Of a stretch of 42,591 nucleotides of DNA, positions 8,303 to 15,456 are shown piece by piece. The stretch covers positions 1 to 42,591 of the forward strand of contig JAILFY010000126.1 of assembly GCA_024697285.1 (NCBI GenBank), in the 5' to 3' direction. Below the pieces are notes generated by a model, which made no database searches, was not told the origin of the DNA, and was given only the letters and a program-made list of their open reading frames with translations. This stretch comes from Bacteroidaceae bacterium. Lineage in GTDB: Bacteria; Bacteroidota; Bacteroidia; Bacteroidales; Bacteroidaceae. The position numbers and the translations under genes were made by a program. Positions within the stretch are counted from its first letter, which is position 1; each line of letters begins with the position of its first letter.

Positions 8303-8324
8303 CAATGTAGATTAGATTTCAGGA

Positions 8325-8456
8325 TGTATATATCTTCAGCTCAAAAGATATATATCTTCAGCTCAAAAGATATATATCTTCTGTCCATAAGATATAAATC
8401 TTCTGTCCATAAGATATAAATCTTCTGTCCATAAGATATATATCTTATTCGTATAA
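8325..8456. repeat. 22-bp tandem array B, 6 units
   Basis: Units start at 8325, 8347, 8369, 8391, 8413 and 8435, again an exact 22-bp period, only about 22 bp after array A ends. The core of the best units is AAGATATATATCTT, a perfect 14-bp palindrome; two units have GATATAAATC. The spacer is CAGCTCAA in the first two units and CTGTCCAT in the next three. The last unit is divergent (TTATTCGTATAAG). Confidence 0.95.
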
Positions 8457-8564
8457 GAATCTACCCAGCTCGGTTATCCCCCGTGTATTCATTGTGTTCC
8501 CTGTTTAACTCCACTTTTTCTCATTCAGTCTGCTGTCATCACAAGTGGCAAAAGTACGTGTCCA

Positions 8565-8671
8565 CGAAAAATGTTGTTCAAAACAAACTACATACTACAT
8601 GAATTTTTATTGAGAAGTCCATTTTCCGCCATTTTCATGTAGTATGTAGTTTATTTTGAACAACATTTTCG
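8565..8671. repeat. Large inverted repeat (about 38-bp arms, 30-bp loop)
   Basis: The left arm at 8565-8603 (starting CGAAAAATGTTGTTCAAAAC) pairs with the right arm at 8634-8671 (starting TTCATGTAGTATGTAGTTTA) with only a one-base bulge and one mismatch. The loop is about 30 nt and AT-rich. A degraded third copy of the arm (TATAGTATGTAGTATATTTT) lies at about 8873-8892. It could be a MITE-like element or a long RNA hairpin. There is no open reading frame for a transposase nearby. Confidence 0.92.
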
Positions 8672-8681
8672 CGGGAGGGAG

Positions 8682-8845
8682 GATGATTGCCGCGGACGGA
8701 CCGCGGCGCACTCGACCCAAAGGAGATGGGAAAAGGAGGTAGGAGGAAGGGAAAAAGGAGAAAGATGATCGCCGCGGACGGACCGCGGCGCACTCGACCC
8801 AAGGGAGATGGGGAAAGGAGGTGGGAGGAAGGGGGAAAAGGGAAG
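8682..8845. repeat. 82-bp direct repeat, two copies, with CCGCGG palindrome and polypurine tract
   Basis: Two copies start at 8682 and 8764. Each opens with GATGAT(T/C)G, has the palindrome CCGCGGACGGACCGCGG (8690-8706 and 8772-8788) and CGCACTCGACCCAA, then a run of about 45 nearly pure purines rich in GGAGG and GGAAGG. The palindrome and its CGCACTC flank recur once more, inverted, 13.5 kb away at 22251-22275. Confidence 0.93.
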
Positions 8846-9093
8846 TAGTGGGCTTTTCAATGTGTTTTTTGTATAGTATGTAGTATATTTTGAATTATTG
8901 GTGTAGGCTAAAACTCACGATCAAGTAACTTTAATACCTGATTGTAAACCGGCTGTCCGGCAAAAAGTGCATTCTTTGCCCATGATTATGCTTTGATTTT
9001 GCAGCGAAAGTAAGGATAATCAAAATGACTGATACTTCATGTAAGTAACAGCCCAATAGTTGTCTTCAAATAAGTGTTACCTGACAGCAATAA

Positions 9094-9133
9094 CAAAAAA
9101 ACTCCTCAGTACCCTATAGAGGTGCTGGGGAGT
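9094..9133 (-). terminator. Rho-independent terminator after the rpmB-rpmG-DUF4295 operon
   Basis: On the minus strand ACTCCCCAGCACC (9121-9133) pairs with GGTACTGAGGAGT (9101-9113) through 13 positions, two of them G-U. A run of seven T follows (9094-9100). The loop is 7 nt. It lies about 100 bp beyond the DUF4295 stop, so ftsY needs its own promoter. Confidence 0.92.
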
Positions 9134-9230
9134 ATCAGTGTGATAAAATGTGCGTTTGTAATTCTTGCTTGAAGATCGGGTAAACACGTTCCCCCGGGAG
9201 GCTTTTCAGTCCCACGGAAATGGAAACAGC

Positions 9231-9386
9231 TTAGTTCTTGAAGAAACTATCGACGGCCTCGTTGGGAACCATTTGCTCATCGAAGATGTAGGAGCCCTTC
9301 TCAGACTTCACCATCTTGATAACCTTCGAATAGCTGCGGCCATCGGTCTTACCCGTTTGCAGGGTTGCGACTACTTTCTTTGCCAT
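9231..9386 (-). CDS. DUF4295 family small basic protein
   Basis: A 51-residue protein: it starts MAKKVVATLQTGKTDGRSYS, continues KVIKMVKSEKGSYIFDEQMV and ends PNEAVDSFFKN. This matches the DUF4295 family, which is restricted to Bacteroidota and almost always lies directly after rpmG. The start ATG is 13 bp past the rpmG stop, and a terminator follows. It is basic and ribosomal-protein-like in size; a role at the ribosome is a reasonable guess from context but I know of no proven function. Confidence 0.93.
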   Translation of the reverse strand: MAKKVVATLQTGKTDGRSYSKVIKMVKSEKGSYIFDEQMVPNEAVDSFFKN

Positions 9387-9399
9387 AGTGCTTCAGTTT

Positions 9400-9588
9400 T
9401 TATTTGATTTCCTTGTGAACCGTCATCCGCTTGAGGATAGGATTGTACTTCTTCAACTCAAGACGCTCGGGATGGTTTTTTCTGTTCTTCGTGGTGATGT
9501 AACGAGAGGTGCCAGGGAGGCCGCTCTCCTTCATTTCAGTGCATTCGAGAATCACCTGTACTCTGTTGCCTTTAGCTTTCTTTGCCAT
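9400..9588 (-). CDS. rpmG: 50S ribosomal protein L33
   Basis: A 62-residue protein with the L33 pattern [18 protein letters not shown], then [20 protein letters not shown] and a C-terminal [15 protein letters not shown]. The zinc-binding CxxC pairs of some L33 forms are absent (one Cys only), so this is the zinc-free form. It lies 49 bp after rpmB in the usual rpmB-rpmG-DUF4295 order. Normal length. Confidence 0.97.
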   Translation of the reverse strand: MAKKAKGNRVQVILECTEMKESGLPGTSRYITTKNRKNHPERLELKKYNPILKRMTVHKEIK

Positions 9589-9637
9589 GTTGCTTTCTCA
9601 GTGTTTAAAGGGTTAAACCGTTCGCGACTGGAATAGA

Positions 9638-9874
9638 TTACTGAAGATAACCTTTCTCGGCAGCCTGCTTGATAGCAGCATCGAGACCAATCTTGTTAAT
9701 CAAGCGCAGGCCAGCAGCGGAGATATTGAGGCTGATCCAGCAGTCCTCTTCGACCCAGTAGAACTTCTTCGTGAAGAGGTTCACATCGAAGACACGCTTT
9801 GTGCGGCGCTTAGAGTGCGACACGTTGTTACCGTGCATCGCTTTCTTTCCGGTGATTTGACAAATCTTTGACAT
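9638..9874 (-). CDS. rpmB: 50S ribosomal protein L28
   Basis: A 78-residue protein beginning [20 protein letters not shown], with [20 protein letters not shown] and a C-terminal [20 protein letters not shown], all typical of L28. An in-frame ATG nine codons upstream (9901) would add MKVTKGKIE, which is not conserved in the family. I therefore chose 9874. A strong promoter sits at 9927-9958, giving a short 5' leader of about 45-50 nt. Confidence 0.97.
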   Translation of the reverse strand: MSKICQITGKKAMHGNNVSHSKRRTKRVFDVNLFTKKFYWVEEDCWISLNISAAGLRLINKIGLDAAIKQAAEKGYLQ

Positions 9875-9926
9875 TTCGATCTTTCCTTTTGTAACTTTCA
9901 AGAATTACTTCTTCCAAACAGGGCGC

Positions 9927-9958
9927 AAAGGTAGAGCATTTTTTCGGAATATCCAAAC
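9927..9958 (-). promoter_or_regulatory. rpmB operon promoter
   Basis: Minus-strand TACCTTTG (9927-9934) lies 20 bp downstream of TTTG (9955-9958), the Bacteroidota promoter pattern. It is between cinA and rpmB, so the ribosomal operon can be expressed independently of the upstream tsaD/cinA genes. Confidence 0.87.
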
Positions 9959-9975
9959 CTTTTGCGTCATTTTTT

Positions 9976-10479
9976 TCACTCTTCCGCCAAGGGGAAGTCA
10001 TTTTTCAGTTTTTCCAGCAGCATTTGCAAAGCGCTGGTGCAAGCTCGAGTCACATTTTCCTCTCTACCATCGTCGCCGGTGAGCTCACGTACTTCTATGC
10101 TGTCGACGTTTCCTACCGCCACGAAAATGGTACCCACAGGGGCCTCGGGACCACCGCCCGGACCGGCATATCCGGTGACAGCCACTGCATAGTCCGTCTG
10201 CAGTCGCTCCAACGCCCCTTTCACCATGGCTCGAGCGCAGTCTTCGCTCACAGCACCTTTCTCTTCCAGCAATTCTTCGGGGACACCCAGCAGTTGGGTT
10301 TTGAGTTCATTCACATAAGCTACAATGCCTCCGCGGAAATAGGAGCTGGCACCTGGTAATGCAGCTATGGCAGCAGAAACGAGGCCGGCAGTGCAACTTT
10401 CGGCAGTGGAGACGCTCTTGCCCGACCGCCACAGATACTCGCTGACTTCGCGAGAAATGACTTTGATTTGAATGCTCAT
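9976..10479 (-). CDS. pncC: CinA C-terminal domain protein, nicotinamide-nucleotide amidohydrolase (PncC type)
   Basis: This 167-residue protein corresponds to the C-terminal half of CinA. Family motifs are TAESCTAGLVSAAI (about 25-38), SYFRGGIVAYVNELKTQLLG (about 46-65), VSEDCARAM and VTGYAGPGGG (about 101-110). Enzymes of this type deamidate nicotinamide mononucleotide to nicotinate mononucleotide, recycling NAD by-products. The competence-linked N-terminal domain of full-length CinA is absent, and no remnant of it lies upstream. The gene follows tsaD by about 73 bp on the same strand. Confidence 0.93.
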   Translation of the reverse strand: MSIQIKVISREVSEYLWRSGKSVSTAESCTAGLVSAAIAALPGASSYFRGGIVAYVNELKTQLLGVPEELLEEKGAVSEDCARAMVKGALERLQTDYAVAVTGYAGPGGGPEAPVGTIFVAVGNVDSIEVRELTGDDGREENVTRACTSALQMLLEKLKNDFPLAEE

Positions 10480-10552
10480 CGCTATATTCTTTATGAATTA
10501 TTAAACTATAAGGGGTAGTAGAATGAAGTTATTCACTAAACCGGTCCTTCGT

Positions 10553-11638
10553 TCACAGCGCCACCCTGCTATAGGCCGGTGCTTCCATCGGACAGAAGTC
10601 CTTGTCCTGATATTTGAAATAGCCGGTAATACCTATCATGGCAGCATTGTCTGTGGTATAGCTGAACTTGGGAATATAGACCGTCCAGCCATAGCGTCTT
10701 GCATGCTCCTGAAACGCTTCTCGCAACCCTGTATTTGCACTTACACCTCCAGCCACAGCCACATGGTTTATCTTTAGTGCCTTGGCAGCCCTGCGTAGCT
10801 TGTTCATCAGGATATCCACAATGGTTCGTTCGAGCGATGCTGCAAGGTCTGCCTTGTGGTGCTCGATGAAATCAGGATCGTCCTGCAACCAATCGCGCAA
10901 GTTGTAGAGGAAGGAAGTCTTGAGACCACTGAAGCTGTAGTCATAGCCTGCAATGGCTGGCTTGGCAAACTGGTAGGCTTCCGGATTGCCCTGTCGGGCC
11001 AGACGGTCGATGATGGGTCCACCGGGATATCCCAGCCCCATGACCTTAGAACATTTGTCAATAGCCTCTCCCGCTGCATCATCGATGGTCTGACCGATGA
11101 TCTGCATGTCGTTGTAGGCACGAACCAACACGATCTGGGAGTTGCCACCGCTGACGAGCAGACAGAGGAAAGGAAAGGGAGGGGCTGAAGTATCGTCCTC
11201 TGTTTCCTTTATAAAATGGGCCAGCACATGGCCTTGAAGGTGGTTCACATCTATCATGGGAATACCTAATGACGCCGCCAATCCTTTCGCAAAGCTGACT
11301 CCCACGAGCAGCGAGCCCATAAGCCCCGGTCCACGGGTGAAGGCGATGGCTGATAGTTGGTCCTTGGACACACCTGCCCGCTTCAGAGCCTGATCCACCA
11401 CCGGCACGATGTTCTGCTGATGAGCTCTCGAAGCCAGTTCGGGCACAACGCCCCCATAGGCTTCGTGCACCGCTTGGGAGGCTGTGACATTACTGAGCAG
11501 GACTCCATCGCGCAGCACCGCTGCCGAGGTATCGTCGCAGGAAGATTCTATACCAAGGATAATAATGGAAGACGCACCGCCGCCACCTCCCATCTGGGAA
11601 GGGCGAGGCTGGCGCGATGTATCGTTTGTACTACTCAT
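10553..11638 (-). CDS. tsaD: tRNA N6-adenosine threonylcarbamoyltransferase TsaD
   Basis: TsaD transfers threonylcarbamoyl to A37 of tRNAs reading ANN codons, with TsaB/TsaE. The ASKHA fold motif ILGIESSCDDTSAA starts near residue 27. The metal-binding HxxxH is HLQGH (about 133-137), and the SGGNSQI and FSGLKTSFLY stretches are present. Full length (361 residues). The first 25 residues (MSSTNDTSRQPRPSQ, then five glycines) are not usual; a second in-frame ATG at 11593 leaves MGGGGGASS before the conserved part. I kept the longer form but the start is uncertain. Located between map and cinA on the same strand. Confidence 0.96.
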   Translation of the reverse strand: MSSTNDTSRQPRPSQMGGGGGASSIIILGIESSCDDTSAAVLRDGVLLSNVTASQAVHEAYGGVVPELASRAHQQNIVPVVDQALKRAGVSKDQLSAIAFTRGPGLMGSLLVGVSFAKGLAASLGIPMIDVNHLQGHVLAHFIKETEDDTSAPPFPFLCLLVSGGNSQIVLVRAYNDMQIIGQTIDDAAGEAIDKCSKVMGLGYPGGPIIDRLARQGNPEAYQFAKPAIAGYDYSFSGLKTSFLYNLRDWLQDDPDFIEHHKADLAASLERTIVDILMNKLRRAAKALKINHVAVAGGVSANTGLREAFQEHARRYGWTVYIPKFSYTTDNAAMIGITGYFKYQDKDFCPMEAPAYSRVAL

Positions 11639-11720
11639 TAAAACAATGATATATTTTTCATCTGATTATGATTAACAGAGGGCTTGCTTTCCGCCCCACC
11701 TTCTGAAGCAGCGGTACTTG

Positions 11721-12581
11721 TTAGTGGGTCAGGACCTCCACTCCGTGTTCCGTCATCACGAAAGTGTGCTCCCATTGTGCGCTGGGCAACTCGTCCTCGG
11801 TGACGATAGTCCACCCGTCGTCCTCGTCGCAGAAGACTTCGTAGGTTCCCATATTTATCATAGGTTCTATGGTGAAGACCATTCCTGGAACGAGTAGCAT
11901 ACCAGTGCCTTTCTTGCCGTAATGATCCACATCCGGATCTTCGTGGAACTGCAGTCCCACGCCATGGCCAGCCAAATCACGTACGACAGAGAAGCCATTC
12001 TCATGAGCATATTTCTGAATAGCATTGCCTATGTCACCGACATAGACATAAGGTTTCGAGCACACTTCCTGTCCGATTTTCAGACACTCCCATGCCACAT
12101 CCACCAGTTTCTGTTTCTTCTTGGTCGTCTTGCCTCCCACGATATACATGCGAGATGCATCGGCAAAGAAGCCGTCGAGAATCGTGGTGCAATCCACATT
12201 GATGATGTCGCCGTCCTCCAAGACTTCCCACTCATTGGGGATTCCGTGGCAGACCACTTCATTCACGCTCGTACAGCACGAGCGCGGAAAACCTTCATAT
12301 CCCAGGCAGGCCGAGATAGCGCCATGCTCCGCGGTGTAAGCCGCCACCAAATCATCGATTTCCTGTGTGCACATCCCGGCATGTATTTTGTCGGTCAGCA
12401 TATCCAGTATTCCCGTGTTGATGACACCGGCCCTGCGGATGCCCTCAATCTGTTCTGGCGTCTTTATGAGCGAGCGGTTAGGGACAACCTTGCCCCGTTC
12501 CTGCGCCTCAAGAATGATTCTGTCCATCTCCGTCGGTTCCACACCTTCGGGGACTATCCATTGCTTCTTTTTCTTTTTCAT
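11721..12581 (-). CDS. map: Methionine aminopeptidase type I
   Basis: This 286-residue enzyme removes the initiator methionine. The five metal ligands are visible: D130 (INVDCTT), D141 (FFADASRMY), H206 (GHGVGLQFHEDP), E239 (FTIEPMI) and E271 (QWEHTFVMTE). An N-terminal extension of about 40 residues (MKKKKKQWIVPEGVEPTEMD) precedes the catalytic domain, as in other Bacteroidota. The stretch YEGFPRSCCTSVNEVVCHGI is the typical substrate-pocket region. The start lies 25 bp after the symporter stop. Intact and normal. Confidence 0.97.
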   Translation of the reverse strand: MKKKKKQWIVPEGVEPTEMDRIILEAQERGKVVPNRSLIKTPEQIEGIRRAGVINTGILDMLTDKIHAGMCTQEIDDLVAAYTAEHGAISACLGYEGFPRSCCTSVNEVVCHGIPNEWEVLEDGDIINVDCTTILDGFFADASRMYIVGGKTTKKKQKLVDVAWECLKIGQEVCSKPYVYVGDIGNAIQKYAHENGFSVVRDLAGHGVGLQFHEDPDVDHYGKKGTGMLLVPGMVFTIEPMINMGTYEVFCDEDDGWTIVTEDELPSAQWEHTFVMTEHGVEVLTH

Positions 12582-12605
12582 GGCTGCAAAATTACAAAGA
12601 ATTCG

Positions 12606-14057
12606 TCAGAAATTATCCTTTTTAACAAAGTTAAACGTACTCAACCACATTCCGAGCATTGTTAATGCCCCATTTAGCAATAAAAGTTCATAACCAAAAT
12701 GATAATTCCACATCTGCGAAGTAAGCAACGAGAGAAGATAACAGAGCACTGGAGATGCCACACATATCCATGGAACGAGGGATTCACGAGGACGAATACG
12801 CTCTGGCACAAAGAGACCAAAGACGAAGAGTCCAAGCAGCGGACCATAGGTATAGGAAGCAATCACATAAACGGCATCGATGACGCTGGTGCTGTTCAGT
12901 GCCCTGAAGGCAAGGATGCACAGGAGCACCACCACTGTAACAACTACGTGCATGCGTCGGCGCAGCCCTTCGTCCTCTGGACGTCGGAGCAGGTCCACAC
13001 ACGTGCTGGTGGTCAGTGCCGTAAGCGCACTGTCCGCACTGGAGAAAGCTGCTGCTGCGATGCCTAAGGTGAAACTCAGCAAAGCGGCCTTGCCGAGGTA
13101 GCCTCCGGCACAAAGTGCTGGCATCACCTCATCACCCAGCACTGGCAAGGTGATGCCGTGGCGAGCCGCAAAGACATACATCAACACGCCCAGCGAGAGG
13201 AAGAGGAAATTCGCAGGCACATACAGCAGGCCGTTGACAATCATGTTCTTCTGCGCATCGGGCAGTGTCCGGCAAGTCAGGTTCTTCTGCATCATATCCT
13301 GATCCAATCCTGTCATGACGACAACGATGAAGGCACCGCTCAGAAACTGCTTCCAGAAATACTGCCTCGAGGACCAGTCTGACCATTCGAAGATGCGGCT
13401 CATGGGACTATCGGCCACTACGCGCGCCGCATCGCCCACGCTCCACCCTTCTGCGGAGAGGATGGAAGAGATGATAAGTCCCAGAGCCAGAAGCAAAACG
13501 ATGGTCTGCAGGCAGTCGGTCCACACCAGCGTAGCGATACCTCCCCGGCGGCTATAGAGCCATATCAGCAGGAGAATCACTACGGCCGAAACCCAGAAGG
13601 GCCACCCCAGTGCATCGAAGACCACCCGCTGGAGAATCAGACACACGAGGTACAACCTCACAGCGGCTCCCAGCAATTTAGAGAGGAGGAAGAAACTGGC
13701 ACCAGTACGATAGCTGACAGCACCGAAACGGCCTTCCAGATATCCATAGATAGTGGTCAGCCTCAACCTGTAGTACACAGGAAGGAGCACAAAAGCCACC
13801 AACAGATAACCGGGGATGAAACCCAGGCACATCTGCAGATAGGTCATGTCCGTGGCACGCACCATTCCAGGCACGCTAACAAAGGTGACTCCGCTGAGCG
13901 AAGCCCCCAACATACCGAAAGCGACAGCCCACCACGGTGACCGTCGCTCTCCTCTATAGAATGTATCATTATTGGCACGCCCTGCCGTGAACTTCGAAAC
14001 GAGAATAAGCACACAGAAGTACGCGGCAGCAACGGCCAGAAACAACATTGCGTTCAT
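12606..14057 (-). CDS. Sodium:solute symporter (SSS family)
   Basis: A 483-residue integral membrane protein with about 13 hydrophobic spans. It begins MNAMLFLAVAAAYFCVLILV and has the SSS-family stretch GERRSPWWAVAFGMLGASLSG near residues 36-56. There is a central TDCLQTIVLL region and the GIAAAAFSSADSALTALTTS motif near 330-350. Members couple sodium influx to uptake of sugars, amino acids, vitamins or sialic acid; the substrate cannot be told here. A second ATG three codons in (14048) is an alternative start. It is followed by map and preceded, 47 bp away, by the acidic-tailed protein. Confidence 0.9.
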   Translation of the reverse strand: MNAMLFLAVAAAYFCVLILVSKFTAGRANNDTFYRGERRSPWWAVAFGMLGASLSGVTFVSVPGMVRATDMTYLQMCLGFIPGYLLVAFVLLPVYYRLRLTTIYGYLEGRFGAVSYRTGASFFLLSKLLGAAVRLYLVCLILQRVVFDALGWPFWVSAVVILLLIWLYSRRGGIATLVWTDCLQTIVLLLALGLIISSILSAEGWSVGDAARVVADSPMSRIFEWSDWSSRQYFWKQFLSGAFIVVVMTGLDQDMMQKNLTCRTLPDAQKNMIVNGLLYVPANFLFLSLGVLMYVFAARHGITLPVLGDEVMPALCAGGYLGKAALLSFTLGIAAAAFSSADSALTALTTSTCVDLLRRPEDEGLRRRMHVVVTVVVLLCILAFRALNSTSVIDAVYVIASYTYGPLLGLFVFGLFVPERIRPRESLVPWICVASPVLCYLLSLLTSQMWNYHFGYELLLLNGALTMLGMWLSTFNFVKKDNF

Positions 14058-14104
14058 GTGGGAATGCAGTATCTTCCTACTCCGGATGTTCTACCGGAAC
14101 GGAA

Positions 14105-14923
14105 CTACTCCAGCACGGAAAGACCTTCCGTGTCGTCGTCATCATCCACTTTCACGTCCGCCTCAGGAGCATAGCTGGAGTAGAACGTATCGTCGTCCTC
14201 GTTAGGCTGAACGTCGTCGTTGTCCTCGTCGTCATCCTCGTCGTCCCGGTCGTCGATTACTTCTTCTTCGTCGTCATCTTCATCTCTGCGCCGTATGCGG
14301 TTGCCGTCCTCGTCGTATTCGTTTTCGGCGAAGAATCTCAGCTTTGTGGCAGGTGCTTTCTTCTTGGCGAAGATGGCTTCCACCCACGAACCTTTCTGCA
14401 CTTCCAGCACTTCGAATCCATCGGCCACCTTTTTCTCCAGGGTGCCTCCGGGCATGTGGATACGTGATGCAGGCAGGGTTGTTGTGGAGATATCAAAACT
14501 ACTTTCTATGATGTCCTTCATCGCCAATGGAATGCCTTCCCATCCACCGCCGAAATTGCGGTCGATGAGTTCCAGCAAGGTAGCTGCCGTGATATGTCGT
14601 ACATTCTCGTAGCTGAGGTCATTCAGCCGTGAGATAGTGCGTCTGCGGATGGCTACAGACCCTTTCTTGTGGTTCTGCCGCTGAAACACGGTCCATTCCT
14701 CGCCCGAATACTTAGCACTCTCACGCTCGTTGTCGGCATCAAAATGCACAACTTCGAAGGCCAGTCGAATGATGTTCAGGAGTTTCTCCTCATAGGGCTG
14801 GAAACTCTCATCCTTCGACTCTTCTTCCCATAGTCTGGCTATCTCCGCGGCTCCTACATCCCACACATTCGTGGAGTTCAGATCCAGGATTGATTCTATC
14901 ACACAGTCTTTAAGTTTACTCAT
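14105..14923 (-). CDS. Unknown protein with very acidic C-terminal tail
   Basis: I do not recognise this 272-residue protein. The first ~190 residues look globular, with MSKLKDCVIESILDLNSTNV at the start, ISRLNDLSYENVRHITAATL in the middle and no signal peptide or membrane span. The last ~70 residues are nearly all Asp/Glu (runs such as DEDDDEEE and DDEDDDEDNDD), coded by GAC/GAT/GAG-rich DNA. I chose the ATG at 14923; an in-frame ATG at 14986 would add 21 hydrophobic residues that overlap the AT-rich leader motif and look non-coding. A clear promoter lies upstream at 15038-15069. Acidic tails often mimic DNA or bind basic proteins; that is only a guess here. Confidence 0.72.
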   Translation of the reverse strand: MSKLKDCVIESILDLNSTNVWDVGAAEIARLWEEESKDESFQPYEEKLLNIIRLAFEVVHFDADNERESAKYSGEEWTVFQRQNHKKGSVAIRRRTISRLNDLSYENVRHITAATLLELIDRNFGGGWEGIPLAMKDIIESSFDISTTTLPASRIHMPGGTLEKKVADGFEVLEVQKGSWVEAIFAKKKAPATKLRFFAENEYDEDGNRIRRRDEDDDEEEVIDDRDDEDDDEDNDDVQPNEDDDTFYSSYAPEADVKVDDDDDTEGLSVLE

Positions 14924-14957
14924 TCCGTAAAGTTGAATAGTTAATTGTGATGCTCTA

Positions 14958-15008
14958 TATATAATAAGGTGTAAGACGGCAACCACTCACCATATATAAT
15001 AAGGTGTA
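14958..15008. repeat. Duplicated AT-rich leader motif (TATATAATAAGGTGTA)
   Basis: The 16-mer TATATAATAAGGTGTA occurs at 14958-14973 and 14993-15008 (plus-strand reading), inside the predicted 5' leader of the acidic-tailed gene. Close relatives lie at the start of spt (ATAATTAAGGTGTA, 16651-16664), before pyrK (TATATATATTAAGGT) and twice before hisD (28757-28796). Confidence 0.8.
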
Positions 15009-15037
15009 GTATTGCGCACATTCATCTTCCGAGGGCG

Positions 15038-15069
15038 CAAAGATAAATGGAAAAGCTCACACAGCCAAA
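15038..15069 (-). promoter_or_regulatory. Promoter of the acidic-tailed gene / symporter / map run
   Basis: Minus-strand TATCTTTG (15038-15045) has TTTG (15066-15069) 20 bp upstream. The predicted leader is about 100 nt and contains the duplicated AT-rich motif. Confidence 0.85.
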
Positions 15070-15101
15070 TTATTTCTTAAAAAAATACATAATTATAAAA
15101 C

Positions 15102-15138
15102 AAAAGAGGCCATATCCTGTGTGGACATGGCTTCTTTT
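15102..15138 (-). terminator. Terminator after the tRNA-Lys pair
   Basis: AAAAGAAGCCAT (15127-15138 on the minus strand) pairs with ATGGCCTCTTTT (15102-15113), one mismatch, with a further TCC/GGA pairing inside the loop. Downstream is TGTTTTATAA. It begins 4 bp past the end of the second tRNA gene. Confidence 0.85.
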
Positions 15139-15141
15139 CTG

Positions 15142-15214
15142 TACGTCCTCAGGGGTTCGAACCCTGGACCCATTGATTAAGAGTCAATTGCTCTACCAAC
15201 TGAGCTAAGGACGC
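15142..15214 (-). tRNA. tRNA-Lys (anticodon CUU), second copy in transcription order
   Basis: The minus strand folds as a 73-nt cloverleaf without encoded CCA. The acceptor 5' arm GCGTCCT pairs with AGGACGT (with a G-U first pair). The D loop is AGCTCAGTTGGTAGAGC, the anticodon stem ATTGA/TCAAT encloses the loop CTCTTAA, and the T arm is CAGGGTTCGAACCCTG. Anticodon CTT reads AAG. Identical to the neighbouring copy. Confidence 0.97.
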
Positions 15215-15243
15215 CTCTTGTGCTCTCCTCACTTCGTGGAATG

Positions 15244-15316
15244 TACGTCCTCAGGGGTTCGAACCCTGGACCCATTGATTAAGAGTCAATTGCTCTACCA
15301 ACTGAGCTAAGGACGC
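15244..15316 (-). tRNA. tRNA-Lys (anticodon CUU), first copy in transcription order
   Basis: Same 73-nt sequence and fold as the copy at 15142-15214, separated from it by a 29-bp spacer. The promoter at 15373-15404 lies upstream and a terminator follows the second copy, so both are likely cut from one transcript. Confidence 0.97.
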
Positions 15317-15372
15317 AACATTCTTTCGTTTCGGAAGCAAGCGGCTTGGTTACCGCTTTTGTTTTGCGGGTG

Positions 15373-15404
15373 CAAAGGTAGTGACTTTTCGGGAAACAGC
15401 CAAA
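15373..15404 (-). promoter_or_regulatory. tRNA-Lys operon promoter
   Basis: Minus-strand TACCTTTG (15373-15380) with TTTG (15401-15404) 20 bp upstream. It is about 55 bp before the first tRNA. The rest of the 140-bp gap to spt shows nothing else definite. Confidence 0.87.
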
Positions 15405-15456
15405 CTTTTCGGCTATTTTTTCGCCTCAAGGCCTTTTTTATGCTCCAAATAGGTGT

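Larger units (their letters stand above)
7616..9230. other. 1.6-kb gene-free, repeat-rich interval between ftsY and the DUF4295 gene
   Basis: I find no convincing gene here. In order it holds the ftsY promoter, a strong hairpin (7838-7868), the 22-bp arrays A (8061-8302) and B (8325-8456), a large inverted repeat (8565-8671), an 82-bp direct repeat with polypurine tracts (8682-8845), and the terminator of the ribosomal operon (9094-9133). The 14-mer GCTGTCCGGCAAAA occurs at 7802-7815 and again at 8952-8965, in the same orientation, bracketing most of the repeats. From memory, related genomes often have DUF4295 and ftsY close together, so this stretch looks like expanded or inserted DNA. Confidence 0.75.

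Noticed and set aside
7925-8315. Several overlapping open frames on both strands in array A, coding for MYIRVGEDVYTCW-like repeats
   Set aside because: A 22-bp repeat without stops is open in all three frames by periodicity (66 bp, 22 residues). No frame has a conserved start, leader or non-repeat domain, and array C gives the same peptide pattern for the same reason.
8061-8456. CRISPR array
   Set aside because: The period is only 22 bp, spacers are 7-8 bp and repeated between units instead of unique, and no cas gene is near.
12587-12594. TAATTTTG as a promoter for map
   Set aside because: No TTTG partner at 19-22 bp, and the transcript would begin at the start codon. Read-through from the symporter gene is simpler.
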